From: Sulfurospirillum cavolei
GTDB taxonomy: Bacteria; Campylobacterota; Campylobacteria; Campylobacterales; Sulfurospirillaceae
NCBI RefSeq assembly: GCF_001548055.1
Contig: NZ_AP014724.1
Coordinates: forward strand, 1,054,001-1,118,000
DNA length: 64,000 nt
Direction: 5' to 3'
Below are positions 45,278-54,655 of this stretch, one piece after another. Under the pieces are notes generated by a model. That model was not told the origin of the DNA. It did no database searches and saw nothing but the letters and a program-made list of their open reading frames with translations. Position numbers and translations under genes: made by a program. Positions within the stretch are counted from its first letter, which is position 1, and the number at the start of each line of letters is the position of its first letter.

Positions 45278-47017
45278 GTGAAACGTATTGTAAGCTCTTT
45301 TTGCTTAGTTCTTTTCTTCGCGATTTCGTTATTTGCGATCGAAAAACCTAAAATTTTAACTCCCGAAGAAGCGTTTAACGTGACAACTTCGCGCGATACT
45401 CAAGGCATTCGCATCGCGTTTACGATTGCTCAGGGTGTTTATTTATACGACGATAAGATCAAAATAGAGCTTTTAACGCCGAAAAGTAGCGATATTACCT
45501 CTTCTTTGCCGCGCCCGCCGGCCGAATCGTTTCACGAATACCAAACCCAACGTCGCTCGTTTGAGATATTGATTCCGGAACATCTTCTTGCATCGCAAGC
45601 TTCCGCGTTTGAGCTTAAGGTCTCATACCAAGGGTGCGCGGAAATGGGAATTTGTTATCAGCCGCAAGTCAAACAGTTTCGATTCGACCAACAAGCTGCT
45701 TCTAAAACTTCCCTTTCGGAGCAAGACGCGATTGCGATGCGTTTAGCGGAGGGCAATTACGGTTGGATTCTTTTGAGCTTTTTCGGTTTTGGATTGCTTT
45801 TATCGCTTACGCCGTGCGTGTTTCCGATGATTCCGATCCTCTCGTCCATTATCGTCTCTCAGCCGAGTGTGGCAATGGGCGCAAAAAAAGGGTTTGTTTT
45901 ATCGTTGGTATACGTTCTTTCAATGGCATCGGCGTATACGATCGCGGGAATTTTAGCGGCACTTTTTGGGGCCAATTTACAAGCTTCGTTGCAAAATCCA
46001 TGGGTCATTAGCGTGTTTAGCGCGATGTTTGTCGTCTTGGCATTGTCGATGTTCGGTTTCTTTGAAATTAAGATGCCAAGCCGCATTCAAAGTAGACTTA
46101 GTAAAACTTCCGACGAAGCACAATCGCAAGGGATAGCGGGTATCGCGGTTATGGGGTTTGTGTCGGCATTGATCGTCGGTCCGTGCGTTGCGGCTCCTTT
46201 GGCGGGTGCTTTGATTTATATCGGACAATCGGGAGACGTTCTTTTGGGCGGAACGGCTTTGTTTGTCATGAGCTTGGGTATGGGTGTTCCGCTTTTGGCA
46301 ATCGGAACGACGGCAGGACGCTATATGCCGCGCCCGGGTGCATGGATGCAAAACGTAACGGCTTTTTTCGGCGTGACGCTTTTGGGTGTGGCTGTTTGGA
46401 TGCTTTCTCGTATCCTTCCTTCATTTGTTACGATGGGCTTGTGGATGCTTTTATGCCTTCTCTCCGCGCTCTTTTTCGGTGCAATCGAACCGCTTGCGAA
46501 CACTGTGAGCGGATGGAAAAGACTTGTCAAAGGATTTTGGTTTATCGTTTTGCTCTACGGGATTGCTTTATTTGTTGGGCTTTTAAGCGGTGCTAGCAAT
46601 CCGCTTTCTCCGTTTGAACGCTTGACGTTGAAAGAAAATAGGCTTCATACCGCCTCTTCGCCAGACGCTTCCATGTTACATGTCAAAACGTTAGAGGAGT
46701 TAAACGTGTTCATCGCCAAAGCGCAAAAACCCGTTATGGTCGATTTTTATGCCGATTGGTGTGTGAATTGCGTCGAGTTTGAGCGTTTTACGTTCCAAGA
46801 CGCTCGCGTTCAAGAAAAGCTCAAAACGATGGAGCGGGTGAAAATCGACGTAACGAACAACAGCGATGAAGATAAAAAGCTCCAAAAAGCGTTCGGTATT
46901 TTCGGACCTCCGGCAATTTTATTTTTTAAAAATGCCCAAGAAATAAGCGAACTGCGCCTTGTCGGTTATAAAAACGCCGACGAATTTTTAACACATATCG
47001 AGAAAGTAGGGCACTAA
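45278..47017 (+). CDS. dsbD: Thiol:disulfide interchange protein DsbD
   Basis: 579 residues. A signal peptide (about 1-20) precedes an N-terminal periplasmic DsbD-alpha domain with the Cys pair in CAEMGICYQP. Eight helices follow with the redox Cys in LTPCVFPMIPILS and GPCVAAPLAGALIY. The C-terminal thioredoxin domain has DFYADWCVNCVEFE. It passes electrons from cytoplasmic thioredoxin to periplasmic partners, including cytochrome c maturation. TTACATGTCA at 46676 encodes LHV in the linker before the thioredoxin domain. Likely promoter TACAAT near 45245. Confidence 0.95.
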   Translation: MKRIVSSFCLVLFFAISLFAIEKPKILTPEEAFNVTTSRDTQGIRIAFTIAQGVYLYDDKIKIELLTPKSSDITSSLPRPPAESFHEYQTQRRSFEILIPEHLLASQASAFELKVSYQGCAEMGICYQPQVKQFRFDQQAASKTSLSEQDAIAMRLAEGNYGWILLSFFGFGLLLSLTPCVFPMIPILSSIIVSQPSVAMGAKKGFVLSLVYVLSMASAYTIAGILAALFGANLQASLQNPWVISVFSAMFVVLALSMFGFFEIKMPSRIQSRLSKTSDEAQSQGIAGIAVMGFVSALIVGPCVAAPLAGALIYIGQSGDVLLGGTALFVMSLGMGVPLLAIGTTAGRYMPRPGAWMQNVTAFFGVTLLGVAVWMLSRILPSFVTMGLWMLLCLLSALFFGAIEPLANTVSGWKRLVKGFWFIVLLYGIALFVGLLSGASNPLSPFERLTLKENRLHTASSPDASMLHVKTLEELNVFIAKAQKPVMVDFYADWCVNCVEFERFTFQDARVQEKLKTMERVKIDVTNNSDEDKKLQKAFGIFGPPAILFFKNAQEISELRLVGYKNADEFLTHIEKVGH

Positions 47018-47308
47018 ATGAAAGTGATTTTAGTCGTTGACGTCGAGGGCTTAAACGATCAAGTCGTTTTTGAAAAGCATTTGAAAAAAGAGGGTTTTAC
47101 GCCTATTAGCGGGGAGTCGTTCGCATATGAGGGCGATACGACGACGCATTTGTTTAGTACGCGAGCGTTTATCATGGAAGTCGTGGGTAAAGCTTTGGAT
47201 AAATCAGGATTTTTAGAGTGCCGTATCATGTTTCAAGTCGGAGAAAATCCGATGGAGACATACCGCTTCGATACGTCTTCCCAAGAGTTTGTGCTTACGA
47301 ACGGTTAA
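47018..47308 (+). CDS. Conserved small protein of unknown function
   Basis: 96 residues starting directly after the dsbD stop. It reads MKVILVVDVEGLNDQVVFEK, EGFTPISGESFAYEGDTTTH, then VVGKALDKSGFLECRIMFQV; an alpha/beta, ferredoxin-like small protein by pattern, with no signal. It is coupled to dsbD and overlaps convergent kdsB by 14 bases. I do not recognise the family. Confidence 0.75.
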   Translation: MKVILVVDVEGLNDQVVFEKHLKKEGFTPISGESFAYEGDTTTHLFSTRAFIMEVVGKALDKSGFLECRIMFQVGENPMETYRFDTSSQEFVLTNG

Positions 47309-48005
47309 AAAAGCGCAATGCGCGCTCTAAATCTTCGGGGGTGTCGATACCGAAGCTTTGACTGTGCACTTTGACCATGGCAATTTTATAGCCGTGGTAT
47401 AGGGCGCGTAGTTGTTCCAGTTTTTCGATATGTTCAATAGGTGCATAAGGAAGCGCACAAAAAGTTTCCAATGCTTCTTTACGAAAGGCATAAATCCCTA
47501 AATGCCCGAAATAACCCTCGAAACCGCCTTCACGATCATAAGGAATCGCACTTCTGGAAAAATAGATCGCTTGATCGTCGGCATCTAAAATGACCTTGAC
47601 GAGATTGGGGTCTTTGACATGTGAAAGATCGATCGGTTTGCATGCGCTGGTAATCAATGCTTTGGTTTGTTCGGCACGTTGGATCACGTGTTGAACGACG
47701 CTTTCCTCGATAAACGGCTCATCTGCTTGCACGTTCACGATGATTTCGTCGGAAGGAAGGCAGAGTTTGGATGCGGCTTCGTTAATGCGATCCGTTCCGC
47801 TTTGATGCTCTTTTGAAGTTAAAATCGCCTTGAATCCGTAAGATTGGGCTAATGCTACAACTTCTGCCGTATCGGCGGCAATCGCAACATCGTCGAGATG
47901 TTCTACGCGCTTAGCGGTTGCGATCACCATCGGAATACCGTCAATTGGAGCTAAAATCTTACCGGGAAAGCGCGTCGATGCAAAACGTGCTGGGATGATA
48001 ATCAC
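47295..48005 (-). CDS. kdsB: 3-deoxy-manno-octulosonate (KDO) cytidylyltransferase
   Basis: 236 residues from GTG 48005, which overlaps the thrC TGA (GTGA) and has AAAGGA 7 bases upstream; an ATG six codons earlier is less well placed. IIIPARFASTRFPGKILAPI, then TSKEHQSGTDRINEAASKL and VNVQADEPFIEESVV are the KdsB signature. It makes CMP-KDO for lipid A core; LpxK in the same run acts in the same pathway. Confidence 0.95.
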   Translation of the reverse strand: MIIIPARFASTRFPGKILAPIDGIPMVIATAKRVEHLDDVAIAADTAEVVALAQSYGFKAILTSKEHQSGTDRINEAASKLCLPSDEIIVNVQADEPFIEESVVQHVIQRAEQTKALITSACKPIDLSHVKDPNLVKVILDADDQAIYFSRSAIPYDREGGFEGYFGHLGIYAFRKEALETFCALPYAPIEHIEKLEQLRALYHGYKIAMVKVHSQSFGIDTPEDLERALRFFNRS

Positions 48006-49498
48006 TGTGCATCCTTTTGACATGTAGCGTTTAAGAAATCAAAAATCTCTTCTTCGATGCGATCTTTTTCAACGACGCGATCGTGAATGATCGTTTCGTT
48101 AAAGAGGTTTTGAATGCAAGGCGGAATCGTGACATGTAAGGTTTGAGCGATGCCTTCCAATGCCTCTTTATCGCTGTATTTGAGTGTATCGTGTCGAAGA
48201 GCGTTAAGCATTGTGGGTGCAAATTTCGTCCATTCGGCGGTTGAGCATAGAACGCACGTAAGCGGTTTGGCTTTCAGCGTTTGATAGGCTTTGAGGCACG
48301 TTGCCGTATGCGGATCGAGTACATAGCCTTTATCGGCATAATGACGGATTTGCTCTTTGCCGAAATCGTCGTCGCAATACACCGCCGCAAAATCTTCTTG
48401 TAAAGCTAAACGCTCTTGATCGTTTAGCGTATAGACTTTGTTTTCTTTGAGCGACTCCATCAGCTCTTTGGTACGCATAGCTCCGAACTTATCGAATAAA
48501 ACGCGCTCGACGTTGGAGGAGATCAAAATATCCATCGCCGGCGAAGTGGTTTGCAGCAAGCTTCGATGACGCAAGTCGTAAACACCCGTCGTAATCAGGT
48601 CGGTTAAAATATTGTTGATATTGGAAGCGATTAGGATTTTTTCAATCGGCAATCCCATTTTTTTAGCATAGTAAGCTCCCAAAGCGTTTCCGAAATTTCC
48701 GCTTGGAATAATCGTGTAAAAAGGTTCTCCTAGCGTTGCTTTACGTTGTTTCAGTAACGCGATATAGGCGTAAATGTGATAAACGATCTGAAAGATAATG
48801 CGCCCGAAATTAACCGAATTGGCGGCACTGAGTTTCATCTGTTTTGCATGCAGAGCTTCTTTGAACGTAGGTGAAGCTAAGAGCGTTTTGAGTGCGTTTT
48901 GTGCATCGTCGAAGTTACCGTGAATGCCGATGACTTTAAGGTTGCTACTTTTTTGCGTCGTCATTTGAAGACGTTGTACGTCGCTTGTTCCGCCGCTTGG
49001 ATAAAGGCATGCGACGTGAATATTCGCTTTATCGGCAAAGGTATCCAATGTCGCAGGTCCCGTATCGCCGCTGGTTGCCGCTAAAATAAGGTACTGTTCG
49101 TTTCGTTGTTGTGCAAGATGGGAGAGAATATAACCGAAAGGTTGCAATGCCATGTCTTTAAAGGCGCGCGTCGGTCCGTGGTAGAGCTCGTTAACGAAAA
49201 GGTCGTTTTCGATTTGCACAAGCGGCGTAGGTTCTTTTGCATCGTCAAATGCATCGTAAAGCGCGAGTGCTTCTTGGATCACTTTTTCTTCGATATCGAT
49301 TTGAAAAAGACGTAAAATATCGAACGTAATCTCTTTGTAGCTTTTATGAACGGCTTTTTCTAAAAAATCGGTATCGATTTTAGGGAGTGTTTCGGGTACG
49401 TAAAGCCCGCCGAAGCTTGCGCTTGGATTTAAAATAGCAAACGAAAACGGGACGTTTTGAGGTTTAATGCCGTCGTTTCCGCGAGTTTCGATAAACAT
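48002..49498 (-). CDS. thrC: Threonine synthase
   Basis: 498 residues, the long class. The PLP lysine is in NELYHGPTRAFKDMALQPFG, with AATSGDTGPATLDTFAD and the glycine-rich phosphate loop PSGNFGNALGAYYAKKMG. It converts O-phosphohomoserine to threonine, downstream of LysC. In C. jejuni it also lies between lpxK and kdsB as I recall. TGACATGTAA at 48130 encodes LHVT. Confidence 0.96.
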   Translation of the reverse strand: MFIETRGNDGIKPQNVPFSFAILNPSASFGGLYVPETLPKIDTDFLEKAVHKSYKEITFDILRLFQIDIEEKVIQEALALYDAFDDAKEPTPLVQIENDLFVNELYHGPTRAFKDMALQPFGYILSHLAQQRNEQYLILAATSGDTGPATLDTFADKANIHVACLYPSGGTSDVQRLQMTTQKSSNLKVIGIHGNFDDAQNALKTLLASPTFKEALHAKQMKLSAANSVNFGRIIFQIVYHIYAYIALLKQRKATLGEPFYTIIPSGNFGNALGAYYAKKMGLPIEKILIASNINNILTDLITTGVYDLRHRSLLQTTSPAMDILISSNVERVLFDKFGAMRTKELMESLKENKVYTLNDQERLALQEDFAAVYCDDDFGKEQIRHYADKGYVLDPHTATCLKAYQTLKAKPLTCVLCSTAEWTKFAPTMLNALRHDTLKYSDKEALEGIAQTLHVTIPPCIQNLFNETIIHDRVVEKDRIEEEIFDFLNATCQKDAQ

Positions 49499-49514
49499 GG
49501 AATTCCTTTAGCTC

Positions 49515-50366
49515 TTATTCTTTAATGATGGTGCCGATACCGTCTTTGGTAAAAAGCTCTAATAAAATCGAGTGTTCGATGCGTCCGTCGATGATATGTG
49601 CACATTCGACGCCCGCACGAACGGTTTCCAAGCACGCATCAAGTTTGGGAATCATTCCTCCGCTGATCGTGCCGTCTTTTTTGAGTTCTTTGATTTTTGC
49701 TTTATCTAAAACGGAAATCAGATTGCCTTCTTTATCGAGAACACCCGGAGTATCGGTTAAGAAGATGATTTTTTTGGCTTTGAGCGCCACGGCGATCTTA
49801 CTGGCGGCAAGATCGGCGTTAATGTTGTATCCGGGATGTTCGGGTGTATCGCCTGCGGCAATCGGTGCAATGACGGGAATAAATTTCTCTTCCATCAATT
49901 TTTTGATCACTTTTTTATTAATATGCGTAATATCGCCGACCAAACCGTAGCGTCCTTCGCTTAGAGGTTTTGCACGCATAAAATTGGCGTCTTTTCCCGT
50001 GATGCCGATGGCTTTTGCGCCGTTATGGTTCAAAAGCGTCGTAATCTCTTTATTGATGCTACCGCTTAAAACCATTTCGACGACTTCCATGACATGTTCG
50101 TCCGTGACGCGAAGGCCGTCGACGAAACTGCTTTGTACGTCGAGTTTATCCAAAAGCGCATTGATTTTTTTGCCGCCGCCGTGAACGATGATAGGTTTAA
50201 TGCCGACAAGGTAAAGCAGCACCAAGTCTTTGGCAAATTTTTCTTTGAGTTCGGGGTTGATTTGCGCCGCACCGCCGTATTTGATCACGATGGTTTTTTT
50301 ATTAAAAAGTTTAATATAAGGAAGCGCGTCCATTAAGATTTGTGCTTGATGAATTTTATGTTGCAC
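49515..50366 (-). CDS. argB: Acetylglutamate kinase
   Basis: 283 residues from GTG 50366 (AAAGGATACGAAC upstream); a TTG seven codons earlier is an alternative. KTIVIKYGGAAQINPELKEK, then PIIVHGGGKKINALLDKL, KAIGITGKDANFMRA, NINADLAASKIAVAL and GTISGGMIPKLDACLETV are the ArgB motifs. Second step of arginine synthesis. 16 bases before thrC in the same direction. Confidence 0.96.
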   Translation of the reverse strand: MQHKIHQAQILMDALPYIKLFNKKTIVIKYGGAAQINPELKEKFAKDLVLLYLVGIKPIIVHGGGKKINALLDKLDVQSSFVDGLRVTDEHVMEVVEMVLSGSINKEITTLLNHNGAKAIGITGKDANFMRAKPLSEGRYGLVGDITHINKKVIKKLMEEKFIPVIAPIAAGDTPEHPGYNINADLAASKIAVALKAKKIIFLTDTPGVLDKEGNLISVLDKAKIKELKKDGTISGGMIPKLDACLETVRAGVECAHIIDGRIEHSILLELFTKDGIGTIIKE

Positions 50367-50403
50367 GTTCGTATCCTTTGGGGACAATTTCAGAGGAATT
50401 ATT

Positions 50404-51342
50404 TTAGCGTTTAGGAGCTAAAAGTGCGTTGATTTTTGTCAGCGTTTCGGGGAAGATGTCGATGTCGAGTTTTAAAATAGAAAGCGGCAGATCAAACGTT
50501 GCCATTTTAACGGCGTCTTTTTGCGTCGTGAGTATTGAAGTCGCCTGATGCTCGTGCATCAGCGTTTCAAGCTCTTTTTCCGTGTACATGTAATGATCGG
50601 GAAAGGCGACTTTGCCGATCACGTTATCGGGGAGATAAGCGTCTAAGCGGCTCGGTTTGGAAATGGCGGTGACCAGTAGCATTTTGCGCGTCGGCGCAAT
50701 GACCTCGACGCGACGGAAAAAATCAACGCCTTCGGTAATAATCAGATCGGCTTTTTGGTATAAAAAGCGAGGTTCCCGATACGGACCGCTCGGAAGGCAA
50801 AATGCATTGATCGGCTCGGGATTGGGTTTCATTAAAATATCGATTTTAGCGATATGGCTTTTGGAAAAACCGTCGTCCAAAAAGATGAGTTTTGCCCCTT
50901 TTTTCTTGGCAAGGCGAATTGCATCGACGCGGTCTTCGCTGACGATGACGGTAGCTTCGGGCAAGGCTTTGGCGTACAACATCGCTTCATCGCCGCTTGC
51001 CATCGCATCGCACATCATTTGTCCGCGATCGCTGACGACCAGCATACCGTGCGATTTTCTTCCGTATCCTCGTAAAATGACGGCAACGTTGTCATACTGT
51101 TGCGCTAGCGTAATGCAAAAAGGTGTTTTTCCGTTGCCTCCGAGGGTTAAATTGCCGACACTGACAATCGGAATTCCAAAACTCAATCGTTTCTTTTTTC
51201 CTCGATAACGTTTAAAAAGGGTGATCGCACAATAAAGAAAGCTGATCGGCAAGAGAGCATACGAAAGAAGCTTGTGACTCAACGTATGAGGGTAAAAGAG
51301 ATACTCTTCTACCCATAAAACGAATTTAGGGTTTTTAAACAC
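50404..51342 (-). CDS. lpxK: Tetraacyldisaccharide 4'-kinase LpxK
   Basis: About 312 residues. An N-terminal membrane helix (LLSYALLPISFLYCAITLF) is followed by the P-loop VGNLTLGGNGKTPFCITLA, then VILRGYGRKS, GDEAMLYAKALPEATVIVSE and LIFLDDGFSKSHIAKID. It phosphorylates lipid A at the 4' position on the inner membrane's cytoplasmic face. The start is uncertain between GTG 51342 and TTG 51354; both overlap degT. Confidence 0.94.
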   Translation of the reverse strand: MFKNPKFVLWVEEYLFYPHTLSHKLLSYALLPISFLYCAITLFKRYRGKKKRLSFGIPIVSVGNLTLGGNGKTPFCITLAQQYDNVAVILRGYGRKSHGMLVVSDRGQMMCDAMASGDEAMLYAKALPEATVIVSEDRVDAIRLAKKKGAKLIFLDDGFSKSHIAKIDILMKPNPEPINAFCLPSGPYREPRFLYQKADLIITEGVDFFRRVEVIAPTRKMLLVTAISKPSRLDAYLPDNVIGKVAFPDHYMYTEKELETLMHEHQATSILTTQKDAVKMATFDLPLSILKLDIDIFPETLTKINALLAPKR

Positions 51343-52468
51343 GGTTTTTTGCAATTTCTTTAATCTGTTCGCACACGTGTAAAACCTCTTTATCGCTGAG
51401 GCTCGAATAAATCGGCAAAGAGAGAATTTGCTGATAGTTGCTGAGAGCTTTTGGAAAATCGTTAACCCGTAAGTTGTATTTGTGTTTGTAGTAGCTTAAA
51501 AGGTGTAGGGGAATAAAATGAAGTCCCGTGTAAATACCTTTATCTTTCAATTCGCGAGCAAAATTATCGCGATTCTTATCGATTTTAATGATGTATTGCG
51601 TGTAAACATGATCGCGTTTTTTGATCGGAGTGCTGACGTGCGGGCACGAAGCGAGTTCACGGTTGTAAATATCGGCGATTTCCATTCTTCGTTCGATAAA
51701 ATCGTCGTTTTTTTCCAATTGTCCGATCGCAAAAGCGGCATTAAGCTCGTTGAGATCGTATTTGAGTCCGATATCGACGACGTCGTACACGTAACCGATG
51801 TTGCCGAATTTATCCCAGCCTTCGCTGACGATCGCATGGTTACGCAAAAGGCGTGCACGACGGCTTAACTCTTCGTCTTTGGTCGTCATAATGCCCGCAC
51901 TGGAGACGGAGTAATTGGATTGTGGATTGAAGCGAAAAACGGTAATATCGGCTTCAAGTGAGCCTATTTTTTTCTTCTCGTACGTTGCACCGAGTGCCGC
52001 GGTTGCATCTTCGACGATTTTAATGTCGTAATGGCGCGCCAATTCGTAAATGCGATTCATATCGGCAGGTTGCCCCGCGATATGGCTGATAAACGCACCT
52101 TTGAGTTTTTTAGCTTTGTTGTTTTTAAGAACACTTTCGAGCTGATCGACGTCGATGTTAAAATCGTCTTTGTCGATATCGACAAAAATCGGCTCGGCGT
52201 CAAAATGACGTACGACTTCGGCTACGGAAGGAAAAGCGTTCACCGAACAGATGATTTTATCGCCGCGTTTGAGATCCAACGCGCACATCGCAAGATGCAT
52301 TGCCGCCGTACCGTTTACGGTTGAAATCGCATCGCCGCAATCGATGTACTTGATAAATTCTTTCTCAAGCGTTTCGACTTTATTGGCTTTTTCCAAATCC
52401 AAGACTTCGTTGATTAAGGAACGCTCGCGTTGATCGATGTAAGGCTTGTAAAACGGTATTTCTTTCAT
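51335..52468 (-). CDS. DegT/DnrJ/EryC1-family protein lacking the PLP lysine
   Basis: 377 residues with the overall family fold: STVNGTAAMHLAMCALDLKR, SVNAFPSVAEVVRHFDAEPI, SHIAGQPADMNRIYELARHY and VEDATAALGATYEKKK (the PLP-ring Asp). At the Schiff-base position, where the family has FSFxxxK, this protein reads FRFNPQSNYS with Ser184. The following EGG motif is SSAGIM. Normal aminotransfer is therefore unlikely. It could be a dehydratase-like variant (ColD replaces this Lys by His), a binding protein or a partner for sugar-nucleotide enzymes. It lies between nadE and lpxK, so an envelope glycan role is plausible. Confidence 0.85.
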   Translation of the reverse strand: MKEIPFYKPYIDQRERSLINEVLDLEKANKVETLEKEFIKYIDCGDAISTVNGTAAMHLAMCALDLKRGDKIICSVNAFPSVAEVVRHFDAEPIFVDIDKDDFNIDVDQLESVLKNNKAKKLKGAFISHIAGQPADMNRIYELARHYDIKIVEDATAALGATYEKKKIGSLEADITVFRFNPQSNYSVSSAGIMTTKDEELSRRARLLRNHAIVSEGWDKFGNIGYVYDVVDIGLKYDLNELNAAFAIGQLEKNDDFIERRMEIADIYNRELASCPHVSTPIKKRDHVYTQYIIKIDKNRDNFARELKDKGIYTGLHFIPLHLLSYYKHKYNLRVNDFPKALSNYQQILSLPIYSSLSDKEVLHVCEQIKEIAKNRV

Positions 52469-52477
52469 AATAGTCCT

Positions 52478-53245
52478 TTATTTGACGCTATGTAAATCAG
52501 CGATAGTGGGAAGTTTACCTTTGAAACGATTGTTTTCGATACGATTCAGGGTCGTTTCGACCAGTTCACGTTCGAAACCGAGCGCAATGAGAGCATTTTT
52601 ATCTTTCTTTTCTTCGATATGGGCAAAGAGGACTTTGTCGATTTGAGCGTAGGTAAACCCGAACTCGCCTTCGTCGCTTTGGTCTTCCCATAAATCGGCG
52701 GAAGGAGCTTTGTTTAAGATAGAATCGGGGACGCCTAAATGACGTGCCAGTTCAAAAATTTCCGTTTTGTAAAGGTTCCCGATGGGATTGATCGCGCATG
52801 CCAAATCGCCGAAAATCGTACCGTATCCTAATAGAATTTCGCTTTTATTGCCCGTACCTAAAACCAGTGCGTTTTCACGTGCGGAAATATCGTATAAAAC
52901 AGACATACGCATACGCGCACTAAAATTTCCGATACGCAGTTTTGAAGCGTCGGGATGATGGCTGAAGTAGAGATCGACTAATGACCCTACGGGAATTTTT
53001 TCATAGCGAATGCCGAATTTTTCGCATAATTCGCTTGCATGTTCTATGCTAGCGTTACTGGAAGTTGAAGCCGGAAGCATCAGTCCCAAAAGATCGTTGT
53101 GAAACGCTTGACGTGCTAAAAGAGCCACCACGGCAGAGTCTACGCCGCCGCTAATGCCTAAAACGACTTTGGAAAATCCCGCTTTGGCGACTTCGTCTTT
53201 CAAAAATTGAACCAAGTAAGCTTCGATTTTTTCATATTTGTTCAT
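52478..53245 (-). CDS. nadE: NAD+ synthase (ammonia-dependent)
   Basis: 255 residues from ATG 53245 (AAAGGTCGTAGT upstream); an open extension of nine codons lacks a site. The PP-loop is VVLGISGGVDSAVVALL, with LGTGNKSEILLGYGTIFGD and LYKTEIFELARHLGVP plus APSADLWEDQSDEGEFGF. No glutaminase domain, so it uses ammonia or a separate amidase. The order nadE-lpxK-thrC-kdsB matches C. jejuni Cj0810-Cj0813 from memory, with degT and argB added here. Confidence 0.95.
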   Translation of the reverse strand: MNKYEKIEAYLVQFLKDEVAKAGFSKVVLGISGGVDSAVVALLARQAFHNDLLGLMLPASTSSNASIEHASELCEKFGIRYEKIPVGSLVDLYFSHHPDASKLRIGNFSARMRMSVLYDISARENALVLGTGNKSEILLGYGTIFGDLACAINPIGNLYKTEIFELARHLGVPDSILNKAPSADLWEDQSDEGEFGFTYAQIDKVLFAHIEEKKDKNALIALGFERELVETTLNRIENNRFKGKLPTIADLHSVK

Positions 53246-53325
53246 ACTACGACCTTTACAAAATGTGAGCAACGACTTTCTAAACGTTTTTGCGTAACTC
53301 TTTGTCTTTGCATGGCGGCTTAGAC

Positions 53326-53335
53326 TGACATGTAA
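53326..53335. repeat. TKACATGTMA palindrome in the nadE / hydrolase divergent region
   Basis: TGACATGTAA in the 225-base intergenic region between divergent nadE and the metallo-hydrolase gene. The region otherwise shows only a weak TATACA/TAAAAT promoter-like tract near 53366-53380. Confidence 0.65.
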
Positions 53336-53470
53336 CCTATCCGTGCACGCCTAAGTCGACTAATTATACACAAGATAAAATTAATGCATTCTTTTAAGCT
53401 TCAAAAGAAATCCAAGAAGAGTTATGTTACACTTTTTAAAATGGCTCTTTTAGTCTTAGAAGGATCGATG

Positions 53471-54064
53471 ATGGAAATAATGCATCGCGCATGCGGCGCG
53501 TACGGAACGAACTGTTATATCGTCAAAATAAAGGATAAAGAACTGATTATCGATCCGGGTGTCGATGCGTTTGCTTGGGTGGAGCGTAACGTAAAGCATC
53601 CGGTCGCCATTTTAAATACGCACGGTCATTTCGATCATATTTGGAGTAACGCCGCATTGGTTAAGCGATTTGCCGTGCCTATTTATGCACCCAAAGACGA
53701 TTGCTTTATGCTCGAAAACGATCCTTTTTTACAAGGAACGCCTTCATCGAAAGCCGACGTGGAAGTTGAGGGTAACCAAAGCTTTACGATAGAGGGTATC
53801 GACGTCACGTTTTTGCATTGTCCGGGACATACGCCCGGATGTAGTATGATTCGTATTGCCGATAAACTGTTTAGCGGGGATTTTATTTTTCGCCGATCGA
53901 TCGGTAGGTACGATTTTCCTTACAGCGATGCTTCTCAAATGCGACGCAGTTTAGAGCAGTTTTTAACACTTCAAGACGATTGGGAAATCTTTCCCGGACA
54001 CGGCGAGAAAACCAGCGTTAAAGAGGAACAGAAGAACATACCGTATTGGCTAGAGTATTTTTAA
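53471..54064 (+). CDS. Metallo-beta-lactamase-fold hydrolase (glyoxalase II-like)
   Basis: 197 residues from ATG 53471 (AGGA 6 bases upstream; an adjacent ATG at 53468 is possible). GAYGTNCYIVKIKDKELIID, the zinc motif NTHGHFDHIWSNA (HxHxDH), HCPGHTPGCSMIRI, LFSGDFIFRRSIGR and FPGHGEKT are intact. It probably hydrolyses a thioester such as S-lactoylglutathione or a bacillithiol/other thiol conjugate. C. jejuni has the homologous Cj0809c next to nadE. Confidence 0.9.
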   Translation: MEIMHRACGAYGTNCYIVKIKDKELIIDPGVDAFAWVERNVKHPVAILNTHGHFDHIWSNAALVKRFAVPIYAPKDDCFMLENDPFLQGTPSSKADVEVEGNQSFTIEGIDVTFLHCPGHTPGCSMIRIADKLFSGDFIFRRSIGRYDFPYSDASQMRRSLEQFLTLQDDWEIFPGHGEKTSVKEEQKNIPYWLEYF

Positions 54065-54612
54065 GCAAACTCTTTGGCGAGATTGGCTTGTAAATCGTCT
54101 AATTTCGTTTCTAAAATATGGTGTTCGAGTAAAACGGCTTGAAAAACGCCTTCAAACACTTTGATTTCGTTGATGATACCGACGACTTTGACTTCGCGTT
54201 TACGCGCTTCTTCAAACCGTCCTTTGGCTTCAAAGGAGATAATATCGCCGACGCGCGCAGGCGCAAAAAATTTCGAGCGGCATCCGATGACGACGAGATT
54301 GGCTTCGTTGATGGCGGCAACGGCGGCATACTCCGCCGCACCGAAAATAAAACCGTTATGCACCAATCCTAAATCGTCTACCGCCATTTCGTAGGTGGTT
54401 TGAAAGACGACTTTGGCATTATTTTTTGAAAGAGCACTTAATGAGCCAACGTAGGCATTTTTGATTTTTTGATGGGTTTTAAGTCCTTCGTGGAAGTCGA
54501 TTACGTTTTCGTCGAGCATCGACTCATCGGCATTCTCTTCGGATACTGCCTCGTCGTATGCCGCCGTATTTTCGATCATCTCTTTGACGAGTCCTAACTT
54601 ATTCTTGCCCAT
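54061..54612 (-). CDS. Hot-dog-fold protein (Cj0977-like)
   Basis: 183 residues: an acidic N-terminal stretch (about 15-50), then the hot-dog core FQTTYEMAVDDLGLVHNGFI, FGAAEYAAVAAINEANLVVI, RSKFFAPARVGDIISFEAKG and VKVFEG-like INEIKVFEGVFQ. The fold binds acyl-CoA or acyl-ACP; the catalytic acidic residue of thioesterases is not obvious. C. jejuni Cj0977, a sigma28-linked virulence protein of this fold, is also adjacent to cmoB (Cj0976), which supports orthology. Overlaps the convergent hydrolase gene by 4 bases. Confidence 0.82.
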   Translation of the reverse strand: MGKNKLGLVKEMIENTAAYDEAVSEENADESMLDENVIDFHEGLKTHQKIKNAYVGSLSALSKNNAKVVFQTTYEMAVDDLGLVHNGFIFGAAEYAAVAAINEANLVVIGCRSKFFAPARVGDIISFEAKGRFEEARKREVKVVGIINEIKVFEGVFQAVLLEHHILETKLDDLQANLAKEFA

Positions 54613-54655
54613 CTAGCATCCTTGCTCTAAAATTTATGAAAAACAAATCGGCGTT

